DNA from: Cryobacterium glucosi
GTDB taxonomy: Bacteria > Actinomycetota > Actinomycetes > Actinomycetales > Microbacteriaceae
Assembly: GCF_004402235.1 (NCBI RefSeq)
Contig: NZ_SOFS01000046.1
Span: 384-53,340 of the forward strand
Reading direction: 5' to 3'
Length of the DNA: 52,957 bases
Shown: in pieces, positions 10,400 to 19,268 of the stretch
How the letters are laid out: every line of letters begins with the position of its first letter
Numbering within the stretch: the first letter of the stretch is position 1
Position numbers and translations under genes: made by a program
Notes under the pieces: generated by a model
Told to the model about the DNA's origin: nothing
Database searches by the model: none
What the model saw: only the letters and a program-made list of their open reading frames with translations

Positions 10400-10423
10400 G
10401 CATCCGCGGTATCAGGCGGATGC
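10400..10423 (+). terminator. hairpin after xerD
   Basis: An 8-bp perfect inverted repeat (GCATCCGC / GCGGATGC) around 8 bases lies 16 bp after the xerD stop. There is no T tract, so it may be a weak terminator or a chance pairing of two copies of the frequent CGGATGC motif. Confidence 0.4.
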
Positions 10424-10473
10424 GGAACCGCGGCTTCCCGGCGATCCTTGCGGAAGGGCGCCGATCGGCTCGC

Positions 10474-10479
10474 TACACT
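10474..10479 (+). promoter_or_regulatory. -10 element TACACT for a leaderless parA transcript
   Basis: TACACT ends 7 bases before the GTG at 10487, the spacing expected when transcription starts at the first base of the start codon. No good Shine-Dalgarno sequence precedes that GTG. The -35 region is not convincing (TTGCGG is 20 bp upstream). Confidence 0.5.
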
Positions 10480-10486
10480 CGACTGA

Positions 10487-11407
10487 GTGATGGGTGCAGG
10501 ACGGAACGAGGACACCGGAGTGAAGCGCGAAAAAGCTGACCGGACACTACTCCCCGGATTCGAGGACGTGGTCGTCGGTGCGACCGGACGGCCGAAACAC
10601 GAATTCGACGAACCCGCGGCGCTGAAAAGCCACGGCCCCGCGCGCATCATCTCGCTCTGCAACCAGAAGGGCGGCGTCGGCAAGACGACGACCACCATCA
10701 ACCTGGGTGCCGCACTCGCCGGTTACGGCCGCCGCGTGCTCGCCATCGACTTCGACCCCCAGGGCGCACTCTCCGCGGGCCTCGGCATCCCCACGCACGA
10801 CCTGCCGACCGTCTACGACCTGCTGCTCGGCAACAAGTACACCCCGGCCGAGGTCATCCAGAAGACCGCTGTCGAGAACCTCGACATCATGCCCGCGAAC
10901 ATCGACCTCTCCGCCGCGGAGGTGCACCTCGTCAACGAGGTCGCCCGCGAGCAGATCCTCGCCCGGGTGCTCCGCAAGGTGTCCGCCGACTACGACGTCA
11001 TCCTGATCGACTGCCAGCCCTCGCTCGGCATCCTCACCGTCAACGCCCTGACCGCGAGCCACGGCGTGCTCATCCCGCTCGAGTGCGAATTCTTCGCCCT
11101 GCGCGGCGTCGCCCTCCTGATCGAGACCATCGACAAGGTGCGCGACCGCCTCAACCCCGCGATCGAACTCGACGGCATCCTCGCGACCATGTTCGACTCG
11201 CGCACGCTGCACTCCCGCGAGGTCCTCGAGCGCGTCGTCGACGCCTTCGGCGACAGCGTGCTCGAAACCGTCATCGGCCGCACGGTGAAGTTTCCAGACG
11301 CGAGCGTCGCCGGGGTGCCGATCACCGAGTTCGCGCCGGAACACGCGGCCGCCAAGGCCTACCGCCAGGCGGCGCGGGAACTGATCCAGCGTGGCGCTGT
11401 CGCCTGA
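10487..11407 (+). CDS. ParA family ATPase next to scpAB
   Basis: 306 aa. The deviant Walker A NQKGGVGKTTTTINLG lies near residue 63; DFDPQGALSAGL (Walker A') and LIDCQPSLG (Walker B) follow. The ~55 residues before the P-loop are a variable extension. An orphan ParA sits beside scpA in M. tuberculosis (Rv1708) as well. There is no parB beside it, so a role with the ScpAB-SMC condensin rather than plasmid partition is inferred. The leaderless-type promoter suggests an internal transcription start here. GTG 10487 and the adjacent ATG 10490 are both possible starts. Confidence 0.9.
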   Translation: MMGAGRNEDTGVKREKADRTLLPGFEDVVVGATGRPKHEFDEPAALKSHGPARIISLCNQKGGVGKTTTTINLGAALAGYGRRVLAIDFDPQGALSAGLGIPTHDLPTVYDLLLGNKYTPAEVIQKTAVENLDIMPANIDLSAAEVHLVNEVAREQILARVLRKVSADYDVILIDCQPSLGILTVNALTASHGVLIPLECEFFALRGVALLIETIDKVRDRLNPAIELDGILATMFDSRTLHSREVLERVVDAFGDSVLETVIGRTVKFPDASVAGVPITEFAPEHAAAKAYRQAARELIQRGAVA

Positions 11408-12215
11408 CACCGTCCCCTCGCGGACATTCTCGGTCGCCCTGGGCAACTTCGAGGGCCCGTTCGACCTGCTGCTCTCCCTGATCGGCAAGCACGAACTCGA
11501 CATCACCGAGGTGTCGCTCAGCCGCGTCACCGACGAGTTCATCGCCCACCTCAAGGGGCTCGACCAGGCCGAGGAACTCGACCAGGCGAGCGAATTCCTC
11601 GTCGTCGCCGCGACCCTGCTCGACCTCAAGGTCGCAGGGCTCCTGCCGCAGGGCGAGCTCGTCGACGCCGAGGATGCCGCCTTGCTCGAGGCGAGGGACC
11701 TGCTGTTCGCCCGGCTCCTGCAGTACCGCGCCTTCAAGACCGCCTCGGCCTGGTTCCTCGGCCGGATCGAGGTCGAGTCCGGCCGGCACGTGCGTTCCGT
11801 GCGCCTCGAGGACAAGTTCCGGCAGCAGACCCCTGAGCTCGTCTGGACGCTCTCCCTCGCCGACTTCGCCGCCCTCGCCACCCGGGCGCTCACCCCGCGT
11901 GAGGTGCCCACCGTGGGGCTGGACCACCTGCACGCGCCGCTGGTCAGCATCCGTGAGCAGGCGGCCTGGCTCGTCGGGATGCTGCGCTCAGGCGACACGC
12001 TCACCTTCCGTGAACTCATTGCCGACGTCGAACTGACCGGCGTGATCATCGCGCGTTTTCTCGCCGTGCTCGAGCTCTACCGGCGCGGCTTCCTCTCCTT
12101 CGACCAGCTCGAACCCCTCGGCGACCTGAGCCTGCACTGGAGTGCCGCGGCGTCCCCGGACGAGGACTGGTCGGACGACACCCTCGCGAACCTCGGAGCG
12201 GACTATGACAACTGA
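11391..12215 (+). CDS. scpA: segregation and condensation protein ScpA
   Basis: 274 aa. GTG at 11391 overlaps the parA end by 17 bp. The family signature NFEGPFDLLLSLI lies near residue 18, followed by the DITEVSLSRVTDEF helix and a winged-helix C-terminus (GVIIARFLAVLELYRRG). It is the kleisin subunit bridging the SMC heads. It precedes scpB with an 11-bp overlap. Confidence 0.93.
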   Translation: MALSPDTVPSRTFSVALGNFEGPFDLLLSLIGKHELDITEVSLSRVTDEFIAHLKGLDQAEELDQASEFLVVAATLLDLKVAGLLPQGELVDAEDAALLEARDLLFARLLQYRAFKTASAWFLGRIEVESGRHVRSVRLEDKFRQQTPELVWTLSLADFAALATRALTPREVPTVGLDHLHAPLVSIREQAAWLVGMLRSGDTLTFRELIADVELTGVIIARFLAVLELYRRGFLSFDQLEPLGDLSLHWSAAASPDEDWSDDTLANLGADYDN

Positions 12216-12852
12216 CACCCTGGCCGGCCCCGGTGCAGGAACCGGCGCGACCCGCACGCCCGGCGCAGCTCCTGCACCCGGCAGCGCACTTGCCGTCGAG
12301 GCCGCCGCCCTGGACCGCTCTCTCGAGGCGATCCTGATGGTCGCCGACGAACCGCAGAGCCTGCTGCACCTCGGCACCGCGCTCCGCAGGCCGCTGAGCG
12401 ACGTGCGCCGCTCGATCGCCCGGCTCGTCGCCGACTTCGACGGCACGGCAGGCACCGTGCGCCGCGGTTTCGAGCTGCGCGAGGTCGCCGGCGGCTGGCG
12501 CATCTACGTGCGACCGGAATACGACACCGCCGTCGCCGACTTCGTGCTCACCCAGAACCCGAGCAAACTGTCCCAGGCGGCCCTCGAGACCCTCGCCGTG
12601 ATCGCATACAAGCAACCGATCAGCCGCGGGGCGGTAGCCTCAATCAGGGCCGTTAACGTGGACTCGGTCGTACGCACCCTCGTGGGGCGCGGCCTGATCA
12701 CCGAGGTCTTCACCGATAGTGAGACCGGTGCGATCAACTACGGCACCACAGACTTGCTGCTCACACAGCTGGGAATCAACTCGCTCGACGAGTTGCCCTA
12801 CTTATCGCCCCTGCTCGCAGACGGCGCAAATGGATTTGAGGATTCACCATGA
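12205..12852 (+). CDS. scpB: segregation and condensation protein ScpB
   Basis: 215 aa from ATG 12205, with GGAGCGG upstream. The first ~30 residues are Ala/Pro/Gly-rich and disordered. Two winged-helix domains follow, with the signatures LEAILMVADEPQSL and LETLAVIAYKQPISRG. ScpB dimerises and binds ScpA in the SMC complex. The stop overlaps rluB by 4 bp. Confidence 0.93.
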   Translation: MTTDTLAGPGAGTGATRTPGAAPAPGSALAVEAAALDRSLEAILMVADEPQSLLHLGTALRRPLSDVRRSIARLVADFDGTAGTVRRGFELREVAGGWRIYVRPEYDTAVADFVLTQNPSKLSQAALETLAVIAYKQPISRGAVASIRAVNVDSVVRTLVGRGLITEVFTDSETGAINYGTTDLLLTQLGINSLDELPYLSPLLADGANGFEDSP

Positions 12853-13637
12853 CGATCGACCCCCAGGGCACGCCCACCAACCCGGAAGCCGCCGCGGACG
12901 GCGTTCGTCTGCAGAAGGTGATGGCCTCGGCCGGTGTCGCCTCCCGCCGGGTCTCCGAAGACCTCATCGCCGCGGGCCGGGTGCGCGTGAACGGCAAGGT
13001 CGTCACCGAACTCGGGCGTCGCATCCACCCGGACCACGACCAGATCATGGTCGACAACGTCGCCATCCAGCTCGACACCAGCCGCCGCTACGTGATGCTC
13101 AACAAGCCCGTCGGCGTCGTCTCCTCGATGCAGGACGAGAGCGGTCGCCCCGACCTGCGCGAATTCACCGAGCAGTTCGAGGAGCGCCTCTTCAACGTCG
13201 GCCGCCTCGACGCCATGACGAGCGGCCTGCTCATCCTGACCAACGACGGCGACCTCGCCCACATCCTCGCGCACCCCTCCTTCGGCGTGATGAAGACCTA
13301 TATCGCCAAGGTCGAGGGCCGCGTCACCGCGCAGACCATCCAGTTGCTGCAGACCGGCATCGAACTCGACGACGGTCCGATCAACGCCGACAAGGCCCGG
13401 ATCCTGACGAGCCCTCCCGGCGACGGCTTCAGCCTCGTCGAGCTCACCCTGCACTCCGGGCGCAACCGGATCGTGCGCCGGATGATGGAGGCCGTCGGCC
13501 ACCCCGTCGTCGACCTCGTCCGCCGCCAGTTCGGGCCCCTGCACCTCGGCACCCTGCGGGCCGGTGACCTGCGCGACTTGACTAAGGTTGAACTCGGTCA
13601 GCTGCTCACGATTTCGCGGGCGGACACCGAATACTAG
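12849..13637 (+). CDS. rluB: 23S rRNA pseudouridine synthase, RluB family
   Basis: 262 aa; ATGA overlap with scpB. The N-terminal S4 domain (LQKVMASAGVASRR) is followed by the RsuA/RluB catalytic motif GRLDAMTSGLL with catalytic Asp at residue 121. It modifies a uridine in the 23S rRNA peptidyl-transferase region. The gene keeps the order seen in M. tuberculosis (Rv1711). Confidence 0.92.
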   Translation: MTIDPQGTPTNPEAAADGVRLQKVMASAGVASRRVSEDLIAAGRVRVNGKVVTELGRRIHPDHDQIMVDNVAIQLDTSRRYVMLNKPVGVVSSMQDESGRPDLREFTEQFEERLFNVGRLDAMTSGLLILTNDGDLAHILAHPSFGVMKTYIAKVEGRVTAQTIQLLQTGIELDDGPINADKARILTSPPGDGFSLVELTLHSGRNRIVRRMMEAVGHPVVDLVRRQFGPLHLGTLRAGDLRDLTKVELGQLLTISRADTEY

Positions 13638-13669
13638 AGGCACAACACGCACGAAGTCAGGAGACACCC

Positions 13670-14752
13670 GTGGTCGAAAGTCGCCTGATCGGGCCCGTGC
13701 GCGTCGTCGGCACCGGGCTGCTCGGCACGAGCATCGGCCTCGGCCTCCGCGCGCGCGGCATCGAGGTCATCCTCGCCGACGCCTCGCCGACGAACCTCAG
13801 CATCGCGATCGATTACGGCGCCGGCCGGGCGGCCCTGGCCGGCGACCGGCCGCAGCTCATCGTCGTGTGCGTGCCGCCGGACGTGACCGCCGAGATCGTC
13901 GCCCGCGAACTCGAGTCCTTCCCCGACGCCATCGTGACGGATGTCGCGAGCGTCAAGCTCGCGCCCCTCGCCGAACTGCGCGCCCGCGGCGCCGACATCT
14001 CCCGCTACATCGGCTCGCACCCCCTCGCCGGCCGCGAACGCGGGGGACCCCTCGCCGGACGCGCCGACCTCTTCCTCGGCCGGCCCTGGGTCGTCGCCGC
14101 CCACGACGGCATCAGCTACCAGCAGGCCACCGCGATCGACGACCTCATCCTCGACCTCGGTGCGACCCTCGTGGAGATGAGCCCCGAGGACCACGACCGC
14201 GGCGTCGCCCTCGTCTCCCACGTGCCCCAGGTCGTCTCGACCCTGATGGCCCGGCGTCTCACGGATGCCCCCGCCGCGTCCCTCAACCTCGCCGGCCAGG
14301 GCCTCCGCGACGTGACCCGTGTCGCGGCGAGCGACCCCGAACTGTGGGTGCAGATCCTCGGCGCGAACGCGGCCCCGGTGCGCGAGATCCTCACCGCATA
14401 CCGAGACGACCTCGACCGCTTCATCACCGCCCTCGCCGACCCGGCGGCCCCCGGCGCCCGCCGCCGCGTCGCCGAAGAACTCGCCGGCGGCAACGCCGGC
14501 GTCTCCCGGCTGCCCGGCAAGCACGGCCACGACCGCCGCTTCGTCTCCCTGACCGTGATGGTCGACGACACACCCGGCCAGATCGCGCGGCTCCTCAACG
14601 AGATCGGCGCCCTCGGTGTCAACGTCGAAGACCTCCGGCTCGAGCACTCACCCGGTGCGGAACTCGGCCTCGCCGAGATCTCCGTGCTTCCAGAGGCCGT
14701 CACCCGCCTCACCGAAGAGCTGGCCGCGCGCGGCTGGCGGATTGCCGGCTAG
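13670..14752 (+). CDS. tyrA: prephenate dehydrogenase
   Basis: GTG start with AGGAGA upstream; 360 aa. The Rossmann motif GTGLLGTSIGLG lies near residue 13. The family sequences SHPLAGRERGG and VSHVPQVVSTLMARRL fit prephenate dehydrogenase. A C-terminal ACT domain (LTVMVDDTPGQIARLLNEIG, ~residues 286-355) is the usual site of tyrosine feedback. It oxidises prephenate to 4-hydroxyphenylpyruvate in tyrosine synthesis. It lies 32 bp after rluB. Confidence 0.92.
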   Translation: MVESRLIGPVRVVGTGLLGTSIGLGLRARGIEVILADASPTNLSIAIDYGAGRAALAGDRPQLIVVCVPPDVTAEIVARELESFPDAIVTDVASVKLAPLAELRARGADISRYIGSHPLAGRERGGPLAGRADLFLGRPWVVAAHDGISYQQATAIDDLILDLGATLVEMSPEDHDRGVALVSHVPQVVSTLMARRLTDAPAASLNLAGQGLRDVTRVAASDPELWVQILGANAAPVREILTAYRDDLDRFITALADPAAPGARRRVAEELAGGNAGVSRLPGKHGHDRRFVSLTVMVDDTPGQIARLLNEIGALGVNVEDLRLEHSPGAELGLAEISVLPEAVTRLTEELAARGWRIAG

Positions 14753-14755
14753 CAC

Positions 14756-15448
14756 ATGACTGAATCCACGCATCCGCTCGTCGTCGCCATCGACGGCCCC
14801 GCCGGAAGCGGCAAGTCGAGCGTCAGCCGCGCCGTGGCCCGCCGCCTCGGCTACGGCTACCTCGACACCGGCGCCGCCTACCGGGCCCTCGCCTGGTTCG
14901 TGCGCGACCGCGCCATCGACCCCGCTGACACGGATGCCGTCATCGGCGCCCTGCCCTCCTTCGACTATGCGATCGGCACAGACCCCGACGACCCGGCCGT
15001 CAGCGTCGGAGCGGTCGACGTCACCGAGGCCATCCGGGAGCCGGCCGTCTCGGCGATCGTGAGCGCCGTCGCCCGCGTCCCCGCCGTGCGCGCCCACCTC
15101 ACCGCGCTGTTCCGCAGCATCGCAGCGGGCGTCGACCGGCCCGGAATCGTGGTCGAAGGACGGGACATCACGACCGTCGTCGCACCGGAGGCGGAGGTCC
15201 GGATCCTGCTCACGGCATCCGAACAAGCTAGAATGGCTAGGCGCTCTGCGGAAATATCGACTCAATCGGCTCAAACCGTGGCAGATCAGTTGCGATCGAG
15301 GGATCGCGCCGACTCACAGGTCGTCGAATTCATGAGCGCCGCAGACGGTGTGAACACCGTCGACTCCACCCATCTCGACTTCGAACAGACCATTGGCGCG
15401 GTCATCGAGGTCATCAACACACGTACCGCGAGGACCTCGCATGACTAA
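14756..15448 (+). CDS. cmk: cytidylate kinase
   Basis: 230 aa, 3 bp after tyrA. The P-loop is [24 protein letters not shown] is the CMP-binding signature, followed by [11 protein letters not shown] and the lid region. It phosphorylates CMP/dCMP. The stretch around 15225-15310 has noticeably more A/T and atypical codons than its surroundings, but the reading frame is intact. It overlaps der by 8 bp; cmk-der is a conserved pair. Confidence 0.95.
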   Translation: MTESTHPLVVAIDGPAGSGKSSVSRAVARRLGYGYLDTGAAYRALAWFVRDRAIDPADTDAVIGALPSFDYAIGTDPDDPAVSVGAVDVTEAIREPAVSAIVSAVARVPAVRAHLTALFRSIAAGVDRPGIVVEGRDITTVVAPEAEVRILLTASEQARMARRSAEISTQSAQTVADQLRSRDRADSQVVEFMSAADGVNTVDSTHLDFEQTIGAVIEVINTRTARTSHD

Positions 15449-16952
15449 CGAATACGACGAAACACTTCCCGATCTCGACCCCGACCTCGGGGCGAGACTG
15501 GACGATCTCGACGACGACCTGGCGACACAGCGCGCCGCCGCCCTCCGCACCGGGCTCAACGACTACGACCTCGACGACGAGGACTTCGACGTCCTCGACT
15601 CGGTGACGGACGACCCCGACGCAATCACCTACCTCCCGGCCCTGCCGGTCATCGCCATCGTCGGCCGCCCGAACGTGGGCAAGTCGGCGCTCGTCAACCG
15701 CATCCTCGGCCGCCGTGAGGCCGTCGTGGAGAACACCCCCGGCGTCACCCGCGACCGCGTCACCTACAAGGGCGAATGGCACGAACGCAAGTTCAGCATC
15801 GTCGACACCGGCGGCTGGGAGCCCGACGCCAAGGGCATCGACGCCTCCGTCGCCATGCAGGCCGAGCTCGCCATCGAGCTGTGCGACGTCGTCATGTTCG
15901 TCGTCGACTCCAACGTGGGCCCGACCTCGACCGATGAAGCCGTCGTTCGCCTGCTCCGCAAGGCCGGCAAGCCGGTCTTCCTCGTCGCCAACAAGGTCGA
16001 CGACGTGCGCCAGGAGCCCGAATCGGCCAACCTGTGGTCGCTCGGCCTCGGCCAGCCGTGGCCCGTCTCGGCCCTGCACGGCCGCGGCGTCGCCGACCTG
16101 CTCGACGCGATCCTCGAGAAGCTTCCCGAGATCTCCGCCGTCGCCAAGCAGGAAGTCGGCGGCCCCCGCCGCGTCGCCATCCTCGGCCGCCCGAACGTCG
16201 GCAAGTCCAGCCTCCTGAACAAGGTCGTCGGCGAAGAGCGCGTTGTCGTCAACGAGCTCGCCGGCACCACCCGCGACCCGGTCGACGAGCAGGTCGAGCT
16301 CGGCGGCAAGGTGTGGCGCTTCGTCGACACCGCCGGCATCCGCCGTCGCGTGCACCTCTCCCAGGGTGCCGACTTCTACGCCTCGCTCCGCACGAGCGCC
16401 GCGCTCGAAAAGGCCGAGGTCGCCGTCGTACTCATCGACGTGACCGAGGTCATCTCCGAGCAGGACGTGCGCGTCATCGACCTCGTCCTCGAATCGGGCC
16501 GCGCCCTCGTGCTCGCCTTCAACAAGTGGGACCAGATCGACGACGACCGTCGCCGATACCTCGAGCGCGAGATCGAGCTCGACCTCGCCCACGTGGCCTG
16601 GGCCCCCCGCGTGAACATCTCGGCGAAGACCGGCCGCCACATGGAGAAGCTCGTCCCCGCCCTCGAGGTCGCCCTCGAGTCGTGGGACACCCGCGTCGCC
16701 ACCGGCAAGTTCAACGCCTTCCTCGCCGAACTCGCCGCCGAGCACCCGCACCCCGTGCGCAGCGGCAAGCAGCCGCGCATCCTGTTCGGCACCCAGGCCT
16801 CGAGCCGCCCGCCGACCTTCGTCATCTTCACCACCGGGTTCCTCGACCCGGGCTACCGTCGCTTCATCCAGCGTCGCCTCCGCGAGGTCTACGGCTTCGA
16901 GGGCAGCCCGATCAACATCAGCATGCGCGTCCGCGAGAAGCGCAAGCGCTAA
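15441..16952 (+). CDS. der: ribosome-assembly GTPase Der (EngA)
   Basis: 503 aa from ATG 15441. An acidic, Asp-rich N-terminal extension of ~65 residues typical of actinobacteria precedes two tandem GTPase domains. First domain: [14 protein letters not shown] and NKVD; second: [14 protein letters not shown] and NKWD. A C-terminal KH-like domain ([13 protein letters not shown]) ends the protein. It acts in 50S subunit maturation. Confidence 0.96.
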   Translation: MTNEYDETLPDLDPDLGARLDDLDDDLATQRAAALRTGLNDYDLDDEDFDVLDSVTDDPDAITYLPALPVIAIVGRPNVGKSALVNRILGRREAVVENTPGVTRDRVTYKGEWHERKFSIVDTGGWEPDAKGIDASVAMQAELAIELCDVVMFVVDSNVGPTSTDEAVVRLLRKAGKPVFLVANKVDDVRQEPESANLWSLGLGQPWPVSALHGRGVADLLDAILEKLPEISAVAKQEVGGPRRVAILGRPNVGKSSLLNKVVGEERVVVNELAGTTRDPVDEQVELGGKVWRFVDTAGIRRRVHLSQGADFYASLRTSAALEKAEVAVVLIDVTEVISEQDVRVIDLVLESGRALVLAFNKWDQIDDDRRRYLEREIELDLAHVAWAPRVNISAKTGRHMEKLVPALEVALESWDTRVATGKFNAFLAELAAEHPHPVRSGKQPRILFGTQASSRPPTFVIFTTGFLDPGYRRFIQRRLREVYGFEGSPINISMRVREKRKR

Positions 16953-16979
16953 GCAGTCGTTCCACGCTTGACCTGACGC

Positions 16980-17014
16980 ATGCGTCGCCTTCCCCCTGCG
17001 GGAAGGCGGCGCAT
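16980..17014 (+). terminator. hairpin after der, first of a cluster
   Basis: A long stem (16980-16994 with 17000-17014, one mismatch) is followed by TTTAAG. Three more inverted repeats follow within 170 bp: 17027-17035 with 17048-17056, CGCTTCG/CGAAGCG near 17066, and CCCCG/CGGGG near 17155. No gene lies between 16953 and 17204. Confidence 0.6.
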
Positions 17015-17204
17015 CCGTCGTTTAAGCGCCTGTCGGCGTGGACGTGTCGACAGGCGTCGGCGGATGCGCTTCGCCCCGAAGCGGGGACTGTCGCCCACCC
17101 GGGACCTGCTCTACATTCGGGCTAGCGCACCTGTGGCGCCACACGTGTTGGATCCCCGCCCGAATCGGGGATTTCGACATTCAAGCCTTACCCGAGGATT
17201 GTCC

Positions 17205-18845
17205 ATGCATACGAAGTTCCCTGCTTCGCTGACCCGAAAACGTTTCGCCGCCCGAACGGTGCCGCCCGCCGCACCGCTCGCGTCGACTGCGCCGTCGGAT
17301 GCCCGCATCGCGCCGCCCGCTGCCCGGGCATCGCGCCGAGGCGTCCCCGAGATCGCCTATGGTCGCGCCGCCATCTTCACCGTGGTGGTCGGCTGGGCTG
17401 CCCTGCTCGCCGTCGTCATCCTCCGCCAGACGGGAATCGACGGCGCGCCCTGGTCGGTCCTCGACCGTGCGCTGTCCGTGGCCGGCGCGACCCTGTGTGC
17501 GATCGCGCTCCTCTGCTACCTCGCGGCTCGGCAGGGCGCCCTGATCCGGCTGAACGAGCACGTGCGGGTTCCGCGCCGGGAACTGGAGCGTCACTTCGCC
17601 GCTCGCCAGGAGGCCCTGACCGTGCTCGTCGCCGGTGGCGACGGCGCCGGTGCCCGAACGGGGTCGCACGCCCTGCGCGCGTCGCTCTGGTCCGCGGCCC
17701 TGCAGGAATACCCGACGCTCCGGGTCGTGCTGCTGCTCGACGCCAGCTCAGAGCCGAGCGCCCAGGCCGAGGCCCTGATGATCGTGCGCCGGCTCACCGA
17801 TGCCCTGGCCGAACCCCGCGCCCGGTTCGAGGACGCCCTGTTCGTGCTGGAGCTCGAACTCGCCTGGGGCCACGACGCGACCGACGCCCACGAGGTGGCC
17901 GAAGACCTCATCGACGGCCTCGCCGCCGACTACCGCTGGGCCGTCGCCTGGCTGGCCCGGCAGCGCCTCGACGAGGCCGTCACCGACCCGTCGAGCGCCA
18001 TCTTCAGCACGCACACCCTCGGCGGTCCCGCCGCCGACTTCGCCCGCATCGCCGCGGACCTCGACCGGGCCATCTCCGAGCACATCCCGCAGACCCCCGA
18101 GCGGATGCTGCGCCTCCAGCGCCGCCTCGCGTGGACGTTCTCCGCCGAACTGGAGATCTTCGACGGCAGCCTCGCCGGCTACGTGGACCAGATCGGTAAC
18201 ACTGCCACTGCCACAGGCGACGTCGCTGAGACGGACTACCTGCTCACCCTCGGCCCGGACGCCCAGCTCCTCAGCGACTACTGCCTGCGCTCGATCTACT
18301 TCCTCGACGAACCGGAGCACCGCGGTGTCGCCGTGGTCCAAACCCCGTCGTTCCCGCAGGGCGGCCAGTGCACCGGGCGATTCTTCCCAGGGATCCGCAG
18401 CCTCCTGCACCGCAGTGCGTCCCGGTATGGGGCCTCCTTCTGGGTCGGGTCCACCGCGCTCATCCGCACGAGCGCGCTCGGCGATTTCCGTGGCGGTCGG
18501 CCCGGGGGAGTGGCGGCCCTGCCCGCCGAAGCGGATGCCCCCCGCGGCCTGGCCATGCCGGCCCGCGCCGGGTCCGGGCCGGCCTCACCCGCCTCACCGT
18601 CCGCACCTGGCTCGGTTTCCGCGGTCGACCTGGGCGTGCGCGGCTGGACGCTCGCGAATTTCCCGGAGCGCCTCAGCTTCAGCCCGGCGGCCCCCGGATT
18701 CGGTTCGGTCATCGTGCAGCACCGCCGCCCGCTCCTTGGCGATGCCGTTTTGCTGCCCCGGATCTGGCGGCAGCTGCGCCGCGAGTTCGGGGCCGGGCGG
18801 TCCGCTGGCGGGAGCGGTCGTTCGCCCCGGTGGACGCCGCGCTGA
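17205..18845 (+). CDS. membrane-linked family 2 glycosyltransferase-like protein
   Basis: 546 aa from ATG 17205, with GAGGA upstream; open frame extends further upstream but through the hairpin cluster. Two membrane helices lie at about residues 57-79 and 91-112, then a cytosolic GT-A-like region: VLLLDASSEP near residue 180, GPDAQLLSDY as the second acidic motif, and GSTALIRTSALGD. The C-terminus resembles the acceptor/gating region of processive GT2 enzymes (NFPERLSFSP), but the expected QxxRW motif reads QHRRPL. The protein stops where further membrane helices are usual. It could be a divergent or decaying enzyme. The acceptor sugar is unknown. Confidence 0.55.
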   Translation: MHTKFPASLTRKRFAARTVPPAAPLASTAPSDARIAPPAARASRRGVPEIAYGRAAIFTVVVGWAALLAVVILRQTGIDGAPWSVLDRALSVAGATLCAIALLCYLAARQGALIRLNEHVRVPRRELERHFAARQEALTVLVAGGDGAGARTGSHALRASLWSAALQEYPTLRVVLLLDASSEPSAQAEALMIVRRLTDALAEPRARFEDALFVLELELAWGHDATDAHEVAEDLIDGLAADYRWAVAWLARQRLDEAVTDPSSAIFSTHTLGGPAADFARIAADLDRAISEHIPQTPERMLRLQRRLAWTFSAELEIFDGSLAGYVDQIGNTATATGDVAETDYLLTLGPDAQLLSDYCLRSIYFLDEPEHRGVAVVQTPSFPQGGQCTGRFFPGIRSLLHRSASRYGASFWVGSTALIRTSALGDFRGGRPGGVAALPAEADAPRGLAMPARAGSGPASPASPSAPGSVSAVDLGVRGWTLANFPERLSFSPAAPGFGSVIVQHRRPLLGDAVLLPRIWRQLRREFGAGRSAGGSGRSPRWTPR

Positions 18846-18958
18846 GGGACGGGCGTCGCCGGGCATCCGTTGTGCACACAAGAGGTCGCCGGAGGCGGTA
18901 AGCTTTCTAAGTTGTCTCCTGCAGAATGCGCTTCTCGAAGTGTGTTGGCGGAGGGTGA

Positions 18959-19035
18959 CGGGCTGTAGCGCAGCTTGGTAGCGCACCTGACTGGGGGTCA
19001 GGGGGTCGCAGGTTCAAATCCTGTCAGCCCGACCA
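18959..19035 (+). tRNA. tRNA-Pro (GGG)
   Basis: The cloverleaf closes: acceptor CGGGCTG with CAGCCCG, anticodon stem CCTGA/TCAGG around loop CTGGGGG (anticodon GGG at 18993-18995), T-arm GCAGG-TTCAAAT-CCTGT, discriminator A and encoded CCA. It marks the last backbone feature before the accessory DNA and is a plausible island attachment site. Confidence 0.95.
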
Positions 19036-19085
19036 AAGGGCCGTTCGCGAAACTGTTCACGAAACCGGCCATGAAGTCGAAATAG

Positions 19086-19117
19086 AAAACGCTCCTGAGG
19101 ATTCTCAGGAGCGTTTT
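19086..19117 (+). terminator. Rho-independent terminator after tRNA-Pro
   Basis: A perfect 14-bp stem (19086-19099 with 19104-19117) around GATT ends in TTTTCTTGTTTC. The rest of 19036-19268 shows no gene. Confidence 0.85.
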
Positions 19118-19268
19118 CTTGTTTCTGGACTCTTTCGGGGACTTGATGCCTCCTATTTCTCGAGTCGAGAGGTAATTTTTGTCTTGACGGCAGTTTTTGT
19201 GCGCGTTGGATTGTCTCGAATGCGGGTGGGTTGCCCTCTCGGGCAGTATCGGTCCTGGAGTGAGGACG

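Noticed and set aside
10487..11407. Plasmid-type parAB locus
   Set aside because: No parB or parS is adjacent, and the same orphan ParA-scpA order occurs in other actinobacterial chromosomes.
18959..19035. Direct repeat of the tRNA-Pro 3' end further right (attR)
   Set aside because: Scanned for the CAGCCCGACCA end and TTCAAATCC region; no second copy seen in the window.
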